23,181 nucleotides of DNA. It comes from Paramacrobiotus richtersi. Lineage: Eukaryota; Tardigrada; Eutardigrada; Parachela; Macrobiotidae. This document shows positions 1 to 13,468 of this stretch, piece by piece. The translations under genes were made by a program, and so were the position numbers. Location: contig JAQGAU010000852.1 of NCBI GenBank assembly GCA_034698045.1, positions 1-23,181 of the forward strand, written 5' to 3'. Below the pieces are notes generated by a model. That model was not told the DNA's origin. It worked only from the letters and a program-made list of their open reading frames with translations, and searched no databases. How positions within the stretch are numbered: the stretch's first letter is position 1; each line of letters begins with the position of its first letter.

Positions 1-102
1 TGGCTTTTTGGTGGGGGCGGACTGTGTTAAACTGCGCGGATGGGCGGACAAATTGCCTTTTGGGGGGGGGGGCGGACCGCCCCCCCCTTTATTTCGCCCC
101 TG
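1..102. mobile_element. Right end of a hAT-like DNA transposon (partial)
   Basis: The stretch ends in CGCCCCTG at 95-102, the complement of the CAGGGGCG start typical of many hAT-superfamily terminal repeats. Just inside it is a G-run/C-run inverted repeat (about 62-87, arms meeting at GGACC) in a very G-rich context. If this is a true terminus, the 8-bp target duplication would be TATACCAC at 103-110. The other end lies outside the window, so the duplication cannot be tested. Assignment rests on terminus style only. Confidence 0.35.
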
Positions 103-519
103 TATACCACCCATGGCAGAGGGACTAACAGTAAAAAGGATCGCGAAATAACGGGCCAACAGCAAGCAGTGAAAAATATGTGCATTTTTTTATCCTTTTA
201 TGTGTACAAAATCCAGAAAAAGGGTAGGAATAATTATCATACAAGAGCAAATGCCCATGGAGTGTTCAGCGATCTGATCGATTTACCGGTCCCAGTGTTA
301 TGAAACGGAACTAGCCGTGAGGATTCCATCTGATATTCGTGTAGCATCGACAACACTAGGAATCCCGAAGAACTCTGATGGAAGAAAGGGGAACGAGCTC
401 GGTAAAACGACTTGTAATAGATGGGCGTGTAGCAAAATTATCGTTCATATGCAGTTGCCTATTAGAATTTTCAGTGCACCTGCTTTCTCCCAAAGACTTG
501 AAGAGAATTATATGTGTTT
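103..519. other. No gene recognised
   Basis: Only short overlapping open frames are present on both strands, with no domain, splice pattern or repeat that I recognise. Confidence 0.5.
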
Positions 520-1040
520 GTAGTACCGAATCTACGATATCATAATAATCTTGATGCGTATAACACATTCTGGACTGCTCGATGTTCATGAGGAACAGGG
601 TACACTACAACACCAGAGAACCCAGAAAACAAATGCGGGCGGCATTTTTACCCGGCTTCCCACAGAGGCCCGGTAGAATATGTAAACATAACCAGTCCAA
701 GCAAAGCAAGTGCACACCGACGTGGCACTGTATGTACTATACGAACACAACAATTGTAAGCAATAAGCATCTGCGGTATTCACATGACTGTTGTCCAGAA
801 CGTAGAACCACTAAAATTTTGTGCATGCAGCCGCACTTCTCAACGCGTATATCGGCAAAACACTCCAAACTTCGCTGTGCTTGTAACGAAAGTAATGGCT
901 TAGCCGGTCGTGTCAGAACATCAGCTCACAGGTTTTACACTTGATCGTCAGGCAAACCTGGAATTGACGGCTAAACGACGCACACAGCAAAGCTATGAGT
1001 GTCGCATTTATCACCACTTGAAATAAAGGTATTTAACCAT
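520..1040 (+). repeat. Upstream region of the intact astacin gene; copy A of a 0.5-kb duplication
   Basis: This block aligns along its length with 18410-18930. Shared stretches include the tracts around 772-800 and 18658-18686 (CGGTATTCACATGACTGTTGTCC) and the TCGCATTTATCACCACT tract just before a TATTTAA box (1030-1036 here, 18919-18925 there). Each copy sits directly upstream of an astacin coding region, so the duplication probably carried promoter plus gene. The block has small indels and no conserved reading frame, so the open frames across it are not taken as genes. Promoter function is inferred from position. Confidence 0.7.
1030..1036 (+). promoter_or_regulatory. Candidate TATA box of the plus-strand astacin gene
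   Basis: TATTTAA, preserved at the same place in the duplicated copy (18919-18925) while flanking bases differ. It lies about 170 bp before the start codon at 1207, leaving room for a 5' UTR of about 140 nt. The start site itself is not visible. Confidence 0.4.
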
Positions 1041-1206
1041 GGAATTTACACTAAAGTTCTTCACGGAATGACGCTTCAAAATTTACGTTTATGACATATG
1101 TGTGGTTCTTTAACCCTGCCCCTAAGCACCTTTCTCGGCCTTGTGCATCAGGTTAACGCTGAAGCGATAAAGATTGAACGCACTGTATCATTAAATGCGT
1201 TGCACG

Positions 1207-4427
<3,221 letters not shown>

Positions 4428-4468
4428 TCTGTTGGACGGCTGTCGGTATCTGTGGCAATGTCCAGAGG

Positions 4469-4474
4469 AATAAA
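4469..4474 (+). terminator. Polyadenylation signal of the plus-strand astacin gene
   Basis: AATAAA 42 bp after the stop codon (4425-4427), in a T-rich context with a following GTGTTTTC tract. Position and sequence suit a short 3' UTR. Confidence 0.6.
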
Positions 4475-4556
4475 CTTGTGTTTTCAACTGTAATATTTCG
4501 CCACGCTGTACAAATCGTACGAATTACACATGTTTTCTTTTTTACACAATCATATA

Positions 4557-4811
4557 CTGTATTCCCGACATAACTTGTCCATGGTTTTGTATGGTCTTGT
4601 CAGTGATGAGTGTGCTGTATTCCCGACCTAACTTGTCCATGGTTACCATGGTCCAAGTATTACCAGTAAGTATGTGAACCGCTGCTGAGTGAGTGAAAGG
4701 CACTGAGAGCCATAGGCGCAGAGAGGGGTGACGTCACCACTCTGGGCCACTCATACACTCACCGTGGCCGACCACAATAAAATTAATGGACAAGTTAGGT
4801 CGGGAATACAG
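4557..4811. mobile_element. TA-flanked inverted-repeat element (mariner-like MITE)
   Basis: A 26-bp terminal repeat starting CTGTATTCCCGAC at 4557-4582 is matched in reverse complement at 4786-4811 with one difference, and both ends are flanked by TA (4555-4556 and 4812-4813), as expected for Tc1/mariner-type insertion. A further direct copy at 4615-4640 is a perfect complement of the right end. There is no coding capacity in 255 bp. It begins 129 bp after the astacin stop codon. Confidence 0.7.
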
Positions 4812-4813
4812 TA

Positions 4814-5346
4814 TTACCAGGGGGTGAAACTGCGTAGCATTGGAGTAAGTAAAAGTTTTGCCGTCACACATCGTAAAAATTGGCTCAAGAACAAAAGGCG
4901 AACAGTAGCATCAAGTTGCGGATGTGTGGCAGTGGATAGCGCGAGATGAATTATTATTGAAATGTTTTCGCAGACAGAAGCCATACCTAAAATGGAATGC
5001 AGATTCTGAATATGTAACTTTTATTCTTCCATGTAAATTTCATATTTTTCAATTACGTAACTATGACCATTATAACTCATATTTCCAGTTTTCAGAATTT
5101 CTTAATTTTCCAAAAAATCGATAATGAGCATGGAGAGGATGCAAAACTATGAAGAGAATGTGCAATCGGTTTTGAAAAATTCGCATCCGTTCGACCGCTA
5201 GTCACTGCCACACGTTTTGCTGTAAGATCAGCAACTTGATGCCTTTGATCTTTGCCGTAAACATTTACTGAATCCAAACGCAGGTTATTTCACCCAAAAC
5301 TCAGTACTATATTCATATATTATAATTATAATATTATAATAATAAT
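4814..5346. other. No gene recognised; AT-rich tract at the end
   Basis: Open frames are short and overlap on both strands. About 5312-5348 is a low-complexity tract of TATAATTATAATATTATAATAAT type, immediately before the interspersed repeat. Confidence 0.5.
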
Positions 5347-5588
5347 AACTCCTAATCCTAAATCCCCGAAAACGGGGTAACAGTTTGCGCTTAAACGGCT
5401 GACTCGAAAAACTTGCAAAAAATCTTAAAAACACCACCGCAAACGTTGCCAGGGGGTGACGACATTTTGGTTTTCGTATTTCAAAGCGTTGATTTTTAGT
5501 TTTTCGAAAACTGTTGTTTTTCTGGTTACCGGGTGGTTCAGCTTATTTGTCCATCTGCATATTGTCCGGATTTTCTATGAGCGTATGA
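5347..5588 (+). repeat. Interspersed repeat family R1, copy 1
   Basis: It begins ACTCCTAATCCTAAATCCCCGA and holds the small hairpin CCCCGAAAACGGGG followed by TTTGCGCTTAAACGGCTG. Near its end is ACCGGGTGGTTC, then GAGCGTA. The same blocks in the same order occur at 13098-13340, and the first half again at 13469-13625. The open frame running through it comes from the repeat and is not conserved. No terminal inverted repeats or target duplication were found. Confidence 0.65.
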
Positions 5589-5898
5589 AGAAACTAGGCA
5601 ACGATGCGCAGTTCGAAACTAGCACGACTACGCTAGAAATTCTCGTAGTTGATCCATGGTACATTGATGGCGAGCCTATACGAGGTTCCCATTATTTTGG
5701 CAGAAAACTATTATTCTACAGTCTATACCAGGGTGACCTCACTAGTGCCGGCTTCACCATTTGCTTTAAATATATTATCCAAGCGGTCTCAGCACAAAAT
5801 CATAACAAAAAAGGGTGGGGCACCAATTTTTTATGTAGGGATGATTGCCGTTCTTTTCAAAAGCTCTAAATCTTGACTCCAAAGTACGGTCCGCCAGT
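5589..5898. other. No gene recognised
   Basis: Short overlapping plus-strand frames only; no domain or splice structure seen. Confidence 0.4.
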
Positions 5899-5902
5899 TT
5901 AA

Positions 5903-6428
5903 CTCTATAGACCCCAACATATTTCGCACCCGATTCAACCTGACATGGGTCAAATGACCCATCCCTGTCTGCCGCTCTATCTCTTTCAAAATGACCAAAG
6001 CTCTGTCTACTGGTCCATCTCTCTCAAGCGGTTGCAAACCGGATGCTTTTGGTTAAAGATCCAAATTTTTTGTCTTGTCTCTTTCGAATTAATCTTCCGC
6101 TGCGGCAGTCGCTTTCACCAACAGGATCTATTGTAGTTTTGTACTACAACCTAAGTACTACCATTAGAATTTTTCCTGGTTACGCACTCCATGCGTTTCT
6201 TGTAGTAATTAATTGTTTTTCAAATGCACCAAAACTGCGGGTCAATTGACCCATGCATGCACAGAACATCCGGTTCGTAATTTTTTTAATCTGGTACAGC
6301 CGAAACGTGTATAATCATCAGCAGGAAGATTAGGAAACACTGTTTTTTAAAAATCGCTCCTGTTTATTTTCTGGAAATTATTTTTTCCTTACGCTTGGGT
6401 CACCATGACCCAGTTGGGTTCTATAGAG
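5903..6428. mobile_element. TTAA-flanked inverted-repeat element (piggyBac-like MITE)
   Basis: Terminal repeats CTCTATAGAmCCCAAC (5903-5918 and the complement at 6413-6428) are each bordered by TTAA (5899-5902 and 6429-6432), the target duplication of piggyBac-type elements. Inside are three near-perfect palindromes of form GGGTCA-n-TGACCC at 5947-5960, 6239-6252 and 6397-6411. The element is 526 bp with no transposase frame, so non-autonomous. Kolobok-type elements also use TTAA and are an alternative. Confidence 0.7.
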
Positions 6429-6432
6429 TTAA

Positions 6433-8591
6433 TCTTCACTCGCCTGTCTGGAAAGCGGTTAATAATTCATAATAATACCAGTGCGGCGGTAATTAGGTCT
6501 ACATAAGGTTCCCGTTTAGGTTCTTAGACGCACTGTATCAACTCTCTAACGCAGTTGTCTTTCTGTATGACAGCATGAACATGTGACGCCTGTAACGCTA
6601 CCCAGAAAATATGATAATTTTTTAAGGTAAAAAAACACGAAGTTAATGACAATTAGGCTTGGCACTACCTATATGAAAATTCCAGGCTGAGTATTGTACC
6701 GTAAAAAGACTGCTTCTTTCCGTTGCCAGGACATACTGGTGTGTTTCGAACGCTTCCGAACGAATGTACCAATGCACGTACAAATCAAGTGATGACGATA
6801 CTGTAAGCCGCGTAACGTCATTAATAGTCTTATTAAATTTTAACGTGATGAAACAAGCGTGGTTTTAGAGAAAAAAACTCCTTTCGTGCATCGTATAGCA
6901 AAGGTACAGCAACTTAGCAAGTGTCAGCAGTAGTACAACTGTTCGTTTGTGATCCCTAGATAAAATTGTTTGTTGCTGAATATTGTCGAAAAGGTTAAAC
7001 CAAGTTGCGCTTATTTTTGTTCCCGTTTCTAACCAATTAGCTTGGACGAGATGCCAACAGATGCCCATAAAAATGACGATGATACCGAACTAGGTTGAGC
7101 CAGATTTAATGTCAGCCAAAAATCAATCTGTTCTCAAGCTTTATGGAATTCTTTGTAGTACTTTGCAGAGATTGATTCCGACGAATTCATTTTAAAATTG
7201 TATTAAAATACCTGCGAGCTGAAACTGGTTCAGAATCATTGTCAAATGTTCCCGTATTTATTGAGATGTCGTTAAAGCGATCTGTTTAAGAAGATGGAAT
7301 TTATCCGGGCGGCATAGCTGGCGGCTTAGCTCTACGGTTTATTACCATACTGCGCAAAACTCTTCCATAATGCTCCGCTGAACCGAAGCGTACAGATAAA
7401 TCAGAAATAATATAATAAACATCAAAAATAACTACATAGTGACCATATAGATATTAAACCTACAGTAATGTTGAAATCATTTTAGGAACCGCGACGACAG
7501 ACCTGATGTGCCAAAGAGAATTTAAAAAATACCAACAGAGTAACCGTACAACCGCAACCACGTTAAGGGTTGCCCATCTTGAGCTTTTAATTTTAAAGCC
7601 ATGAACAATGCACTCAATAAAACGGAACAGACGGAAACCAAAACTTAAACCCCAAGCCAGGCGACGCGGAGCGTCGCCGCGGCTTGTATACTTTGGTATT
7701 ACATATAAACTTGTCTTGTCTTGTGGAAGTACAAAGGCATGCCAGTGGGGAAGCATGAAAGCAACGATCGTACCGTGACTGTTCAAATGCACTGTGAGAG
7801 CATCGATAAAATTACGTTGCTGTCTGAAAAAAACACTGCTGATGTATGGGCAACAGCATAGGAACAAGACTCCACATCGACACAGCTTCTGACTATTGAC
7901 AGTAGCTCCTGTAGACTTCGGTATGCTTCGAATCGGAATCGATCCTGACGCTTTGGATTTGATTTGTTACGTATTAACCATTGCCCATTTGCGAACGAGA
8001 TCACCACAGTTTAACACGCGGTTTGCAAAGCAGATGTTTGACAGTTAGATTACATCCTAGCAAAGGTATATTGAGAACAGTATTGAGAATGTCGCGTGAA
8101 GAACACCCCAGTGTGTCGTGTCGCATGGACAGGTAGACAGACTGGAAGATTGGAATGGTTGACTTACTGTCGGATTTGTCCAACGGATACCCTGGCTGGA
8201 ACATTACCTCCGCAGGTGTAGCCGGAGCTCCAGCAGACGTTCAAAGTTGTCGCTTGCGTTTGGCAGATACCGGTAGGTCCGAGACTCCGAGGTCACTGTT
8301 CAGTTTATGCTCTAGATGCCGCTGCCTGAAATCAGACGCTTTAAAAAAACTCTTAACAGCATCTACGCCATCTACAATAACTGCCCATTCCTACCCGAGC
8401 TCTAAGCACACATTAGTCCTCGACAGCAGGCCGCTTGACTAGGCGGGATGAAATAAAACATCACAAGGAAGGTTTTGAATGGGAAGAAAATTCGCGGACG
8501 GTTCGCGAAAGCAGCCGGCGCGGGCTATTGTGTGGCTGTTGTCCCTGCAACTCTGGTAGCCATCAGATATGACGGGGCACGGTAAAGATAA
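6433..8591. other. Long stretch with no gene recognised
   Basis: No domain, no exon chain and no repeat pair that I can support. A GC-rich hairpin (GGCGACGC-gga-GCGTCGCC, 7660-7678) stands out in otherwise AT-rich sequence. The open frames at 7460-7867 and 7783-8007 on the minus strand overlap each other and look like chance. Confidence 0.45.
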
Positions 8592-8858
8592 ATTCACAAA
8601 TACCAAACAGAAATACTGAGGGAAATTCGGGAGCGAGGAGCCACTATCTGTGTTTCGCTCGATTACCCTGGGGCCTACCATTTCGACGCTTTGCGTCTGG
8701 ATCATTTCGACCGCCGAGGTATCACCAAGATGTATCGAGATGTGGACTACTCGGCGTGCTTGTCGCTCCATGGATTGCGATCGGATGTTTATGTTTCACT
8801 AGCCCGTTGGTCGTGGCGGAGGTCTTCATCGTATTACCTTTGTGGATCAACGCGGTAG
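8592..8858 (+). pseudogene. Possible fragment of a non-LTR retrotransposon reverse transcriptase
   Basis: An 88-codon open frame with no start codon, bounded by stops (8589-8591 and 8856-8858). It contains ICVSLDYPGAYHFDALRLDH followed by a RRGI segment. This resembles the hydrophobic-LD-x-x-GAFD core of reverse transcriptases of R1/I-type elements followed by a conserved L-x-x-x-GI stretch. The downstream GVPQG and YxDD motifs were not found. The local sequence is more GC-rich than its surroundings. The match is by eye and weak; it could be chance. Confidence 0.2.
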
Positions 8859-9650
8859 CTCTTCTGGGCATTGTGAATGACAAAGGTGGTGATCCACATG
8901 GGGTTTTGGTGTTGCGCGCGATCGGCGCCGCCCTTTCCAACGCTCTGTATTTAGCAATTTGTTCACTCTTGTCAATGCGCAATGTTATGTTCATATTCGT
9001 TTTACTTTGTTGTTATGTGTTTTGTTCGTTTTGTCATTCGTTTTGTCATTTACTCGTACGTACACATTTAATATGTGGATTATTTCCAAAGCCGGGTCAG
9101 TTTGATTTCATGCGCTGAAAAGTGTCACTATATGTATTCGTATTTTCACACCGTCATTTAACAATTACATTTTCTGCTTCTTTTCGACTCGCATGTGTCG
9201 CTCATTGCCGCGCATTCATTGTGAGAATAATTAGATTTGGACAATTTCGAAGTTCGCGATTTGTCATATATCCGCCAGGTCTACACTCCTGTGCTGTCAC
9301 CGTTAGCAGCGGCGATCTGCCTCGTAATGAAACAAATAAAAATATAAGGTTAACGACTTAACGGAACTGATAACGATCATTTTCTCGCCACCTCGGCGCG
9401 TGCCAGACCGTGGATTTGTTACGAAGGCAGTTTTATTTAGGAGCATCAACTAGCATAAAAATTTCAAGCCGATCCACGATTTTGAAGTCGTTAGGACTCC
9501 ATTGCTAGCGAAAAAAAGCCGCGATAAAGTGTCAAATGCGTTTATCGTGCTTTCGTGTGGAAGATGCAGAGAGAGCGTTGTATGTATGCTAAAATGCTTC
9601 TACAGTAAATTAAAACGTTTCGGTGTGATTAACTTCCACACGACCCACTT
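8859..9650. other. No gene recognised; T-rich tract
   Basis: A plus-strand frame (8756-9118) encodes several hydrophobic runs, but its later part comes from a T-rich low-complexity tract (about 8995-9065), so it is not taken as a membrane protein. Nothing else is assignable. Confidence 0.4.
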
Positions 9651-9878
9651 TCATACTACGGCGCCTTTCTTTCGGCAAAATGTCCTGGCGCTTGCAAATT
9701 TCATTCTAAACAAAAAAGATGTGTTGCCGGGTTATACAAACCAGTGAAACCACATGGCATAAAGAAACATTCCCTAAACGCCAGGTGTCTACGTACGGTG
9801 GTGTATCCGTAAGGAACGAGAAAAAATAGTAAACATTTTGGTGCTTCGCCCAGCCACTGTCTTCAGGGCACGTTGTTC
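9651..9878 (-). pseudogene. Decayed C-type lectin copy of the astacin-lectin family
   Basis: Exon 9878-9797 is 82 bp, exactly the length and phase of the first lectin exon in both intact genes (4010-4091 and 20661-20580). It encodes GTTCPEDSGWAKHQNVYYFFSF; the second cysteine of the CPxGxGWAxH-x3-CYFFSF pattern is now tyrosine. After a 91-bp intron (9796-9706) the next exon begins with FASARTFCRKKGAVV, matching the next lectin exon of the paralogues, but hits a stop at 9653-9651 and homology fades. No astacin domain was found upstream of it on the minus strand. Confidence 0.75.
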
Positions 9879-10545
9879 CTGTAAACAAGAGCATAAATTT
9901 CACGACTGTCGATGAAGTGACCCATACCCGTTTCTGGTGCACGTAACAGGCAGGATATTTACAGACATGTCAGAAACACCTGCAAGTATAAATTAATACG
10001 GGTGCATTCTTGTCACTACCCTGTGAAAGAATACGCACTAAGCCAGAGCGAACTGATAGCGTTTCCTGGACGGTTGCTTCCGTGATCTGTTAATCTGGCT
10101 CTCAGGGAACTCTGACTTTTATTTCGATTCTTTGACCCAGAAATGTTATTGAAACAGTTTCTTCATGGATTTGGAAGACCTGCTCTAGCATCTAATCCAG
10201 CTCAGCGCCAACTGATTCCCTGAAGTCCAAAGTCAACCAAGAACAAGGATCGAGAGAATAGCCGAATTCGCTCCCAGCTACCTGTCACACCAAACCCCTG
10301 AGCAGATCCGATTTTGAGGCAAAGATTAGTGTACTGGATCTGTCGCAACCGCGGCAGCTTGAGCAACCATTTCAGCATTCCCAGGACTCGAACGAACTCT
10401 TAACTGTACTATCGGCAAAACGGTAACAGCAAGCCGCAAGGCAATGGAATAAGTCGCCAAAACACAAATGCACGCAAGCCGTTCTGAGGTATCAAGCAGT
10501 ATCTAACACGTCGCAGTGTCAGTACTATAATCTTCTAAACTTATC
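9879..10545. other. No gene recognised
   Basis: About 10195-10425 is somewhat GC-rich. It carries a plus-strand frame with a single internal stop and an overlapping 58-residue minus-strand frame (MLKWLLKLPRLRQ...), neither recognisable. This may be a coding relic or chance. Confidence 0.3.
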
Positions 10546-10632
10546 GACCGAGGCGAAGCGGAAGTCCTCCATACTCAACCAAAATCGATCTCGTGCTGTG
10601 TTTTTGTCGGTCGTTCGGTGGGTCACGAAAGA
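10546..10632 (+). repeat. Single diverged copy of the 98-bp repeat family
   Basis: It begins TATCGACCGAGGCGAAGCGGAAGTCCTCC and runs to a TTTTTGTCGGTCG tract and GGGTCACG. This matches the order of blocks at 14971-15030, where the family forms a tandem array. Confidence 0.55.
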
Positions 10633-11052
10633 AAATAAAATTAAATACTGATTAAATAATATTACCATCACAACTGTTAACAACAAACAAAACTGTTATC
10701 AACAACATTATTATGAAACACAATATCAAGGTAGCACTCCATTCTTTCGTACTAGTAAACCGAGCGAACTAGTAGCTGACTAACAGTAGAAATGACTATT
10801 TCTACCAAGGTCAAAACCTAGTTTTCATTCGAGCACAAGATTTAAAGCAACCAACAAATACCGGTGTACATAAAATCAACAGCGGTGGCGAATTAGCAAA
10901 GCATGCATCATTTTAAAAGAGACATTTTGGCCCGCTCAAGTTCTCAACTAGCGCAGATTTCAGAACGACATTGGATCATGCCGCACCTTGCAGGAGTTTT
11001 TTTGATAATTTTTTTAAGCACTTCTCATTGTTTCGTCCAAAATATTCTAGAC
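10633..11052. other. No gene recognised
   Basis: AT-rich sequence with AAC/AAT-rich runs near 10650-10710; nothing assignable. Confidence 0.45.
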
Positions 11053-11060
11053 GAGTAAAA

Positions 11061-13048
11061 GGGCAGGGTCTAAAACCTGGCTATGGCAGTTGCCACTGGC
11101 TATGACAACTGGCAATGGTAACGCCTTTCTGGCAACGCCAGTGCTAAAACCTGGCGTTGCCAGGATAAAACCTGGCAACACAGAAAACGCTTGTTTTCTT
11201 TGTCTAAAGCAAAATGTAAAGATTTTGCCTGTACCGCTACGGCTGCACGGCTTTCATATACGATTACTTTGGTTTATGTGTACTACGATTACTTTACTAC
11301 GAACTGCCAGATGTTAGACAGAATTTTCAGACACTTCGCTTTGGTTTTGTTAATTTTGCCGCCTTCCTGTTAGATTTTTTGTTTTATCAGGAGCCAGGGA
11401 ACATACGGCCGCAGACCATTACGATTACATCGGCTGCCGTATGCAACCTGAATATAATAGTCGGTGTAATCAGGATGATGCGCCGATGATATTACAATGT
11501 CATACTCAAATTATCCGCGCTACCCACTAAAATCTTCTGTCACAACTGGGCGAATGACAAACGGTTATAACAACCATCGGGTTGAAGCTAAGCGGTTGTA
11601 CCGGTTACTGGACTGGGATAGGTAAGGAATGCCGTAAGATTTTTGTTATCAGTCCAACACTCACAGATCCTAAGTCGCTAAGCACAAGATCATACAGTAC
11701 AAATTTGCGTACTCTGTATGTGCTAAAACATTTCTGATTGTTTAGGGCAGGTCGATCCGCTTTTGCGCAAGATTAACATTATGGTCTGCGGCCGTCTGTT
11801 CACTGGCTCCCAGTATCACAAAAAAGCCATCAGAATGCGGCAACAGGATCAAAAATTAAAACGAAGCGTCTGAAAAATTAGTCTAACAACTGGCACTTCA
11901 TAGTGCTAACGTATATGTGGCTGCATGGTATGCGGAAAAGGAGGGTTCGGTATGGGAAACAACTTGATCAAAGAAAGCTCTTTGCACCACCTATAAAGAT
12001 GGTTAATACTTAATGCAGCGGGTAGCTGACTCACTGAAAGACGTTATCCTTACAGAAATAGCTGCTTGTATGTGTTGCGTTGAACGATGCCAAATAAGTG
12101 CAACGTGCTGTTTACACAACACATTCTTTCGGGTACTATGCCCCTGTGAACCCGGAGACATGTTGTTGCATGCCGTGTATCACTAGTACACTACCGACCA
12201 CCTTCTTTGTTGTCGCATTTTAAGGATCGAGCGTTAAGAAATATATCGATAGCAGCTAGTCAGAACTATTGTGTATGTCATTTTTATTATCACTTAACAG
12301 TCAGCATGGTTTTCTTTGACGCGGGCTGTTAATAAGAACCAAGGCGCTAGAAGCTTACTTATTTATGTCTGCGAGATCTAGACTCAGTTTTCAAACCTAA
12401 TCTTCCAACGATGGTTAGTATTAGTTACTGCACTCATATGTAAATCGGTAGCTCACCCTAGAGCCTGGAGTGTTTTTCAAACTGAGAAAATGTTATTTTT
12501 TTACCCTTGTGAAAGCGTTTGTGAACAAGTCATACTGTAGTACGTTATACTTTACACATGAACACGTTATACTTTATTCAGTGTCCACGAAATCCCCTCT
12601 GTAATACACCGCAAATACTTGTCTCTGTTGGAATTAAAACTGTAAAGTGAATTTGTGGGTTCCGCGCAGTAATAAAGTACATTGATTTGGTATCACGGAA
12701 AAGTCTGAAGTATCGATTTTAGAGAAAAATCGTTTGTTTTACTTACTATGGATCTACGTGCATCGTACTGTGCTGATCGCACAATATCTTAATGTATGCT
12801 ACCAAATAAGAATCTATTCCGTTTTTTGAGTGACATTTACACGAATGCTATTGTGAAATATTCTAACTGAATCTCGCCTCTTGATCTGACAAAGCGCAAG
12901 CGCGCTGCGACCCGGACATTATCCCGGATTCTGCCAGGTTTTATCCTGGCAACGCCAGGTTTTAGCACTGGCGTTGCCAAAAATGCGTCGCCATTGCCAG
13001 TTGCCATAGCCAGTGGCAATTGCCATAGCCAGGTTTTAGACCCTGCCC
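11061..13048. mobile_element. 1,988-bp non-autonomous DNA transposon with long inverted repeats
   Basis: Terminal inverted repeats of about 117 bp (11061-11177 and 12932-13048) begin GGGCAGGGTCTAAAACC and differ at only about nine positions. The element is flanked by a perfect 8-bp direct repeat GAGTAAAA (11053-11060 and 13049-13056), a classic target duplication. The terminal repeats themselves contain short repeated blocks (CCTGGCnnnGCCA, TAAAACCTGGC). No transposase frame occurs inside. The 8-bp duplication suits hAT, P or Merlin families; long terminal repeats also recall Mutator-like elements. Confidence 0.85.
11305..11895. repeat. Internal inverted repeat (foldback) inside the transposon
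   Basis: Arm 11305-11420 (from TGCCAGATGTTAGAC to GCAGACCAT) pairs with 11781-11895 (ATGGTCTGCGGCCGT to GTCTAACAACTGGCA). Each arm is about 115 bp with scattered mismatches around a spacer of about 360 bp. It is either a second element inserted into the first or a secondary palindrome of the same element. No target duplication was identified. Confidence 0.65.
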
Positions 13049-13097
13049 GAGTAAAAGCGCATGTATGCAGTTGTACTATAAAGTTACAATGTATCAT

Positions 13098-13340
13098 GAC
13101 TCCTTATCCTATATCCCCGAACACGGGGTAACAATTTGCGCTTAAACCGCTGGGTCGAAAAATCTGCAAAATAGCTCTAAACATCAAGCACAGAACCGGT
13201 CATGTCTAGATGGGGGTTTAAAGTCGGTTTTCTAAATCAAATCTTTTTAGTTTATTAAAAACTGTCTTTTTTCAGTTTACCGGGTGGTTCGGCTCATTTT
13301 TTCCCTCTGCAGTCTGGCTTCCGGCCCTATGAGCGTAAAA
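13098..13340 (+). repeat. Interspersed repeat family R1, copy 2
   Basis: It starts GACTCCTTATCCTATATCCCCGA, has the hairpin CCCCGAACACGGGG, then TTTGCGCTTAAAC, and ends with TTACCGGGTGGTTCGG and GAGCGTA. The block order is the same as copy 1 at 5347-5588. It sits 50 bp beyond the end of the large transposon. Confidence 0.65.
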
Positions 13341-13468
13341 GGATACCAATCAATACGCCTTACTATTCGAAACCAGTCTGAATATGTAAACTGGGCAAAC
13401 TGGTGTTTCAGCCACCTGCTTGAATATCTCTTTAAAAATATCTCATGTAATTGAGCGCTACACGAAGG

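Noticed and set aside
582-944. 120-codon plus-strand frame
   Set aside because: It lies in the duplicated upstream region and the frame is not conserved in copy B.
5456-5869. 137-codon plus-strand frame
   Set aside because: The first third is part of interspersed repeat R1, where the other copies do not keep the frame; the remainder has no recognisable feature.
8756-9118. Frame with several hydrophobic runs, resembling a membrane protein
   Set aside because: The later half is a T-rich low-complexity tract, and the first codons overlap a different frame with a better case; no conserved family pattern.
11090-11317. 75-codon frame, and its relative at 13097-12837 on the minus strand
   Set aside because: Their shared protein sequence comes only from the inverted terminal repeats of the 11061-13048 element.
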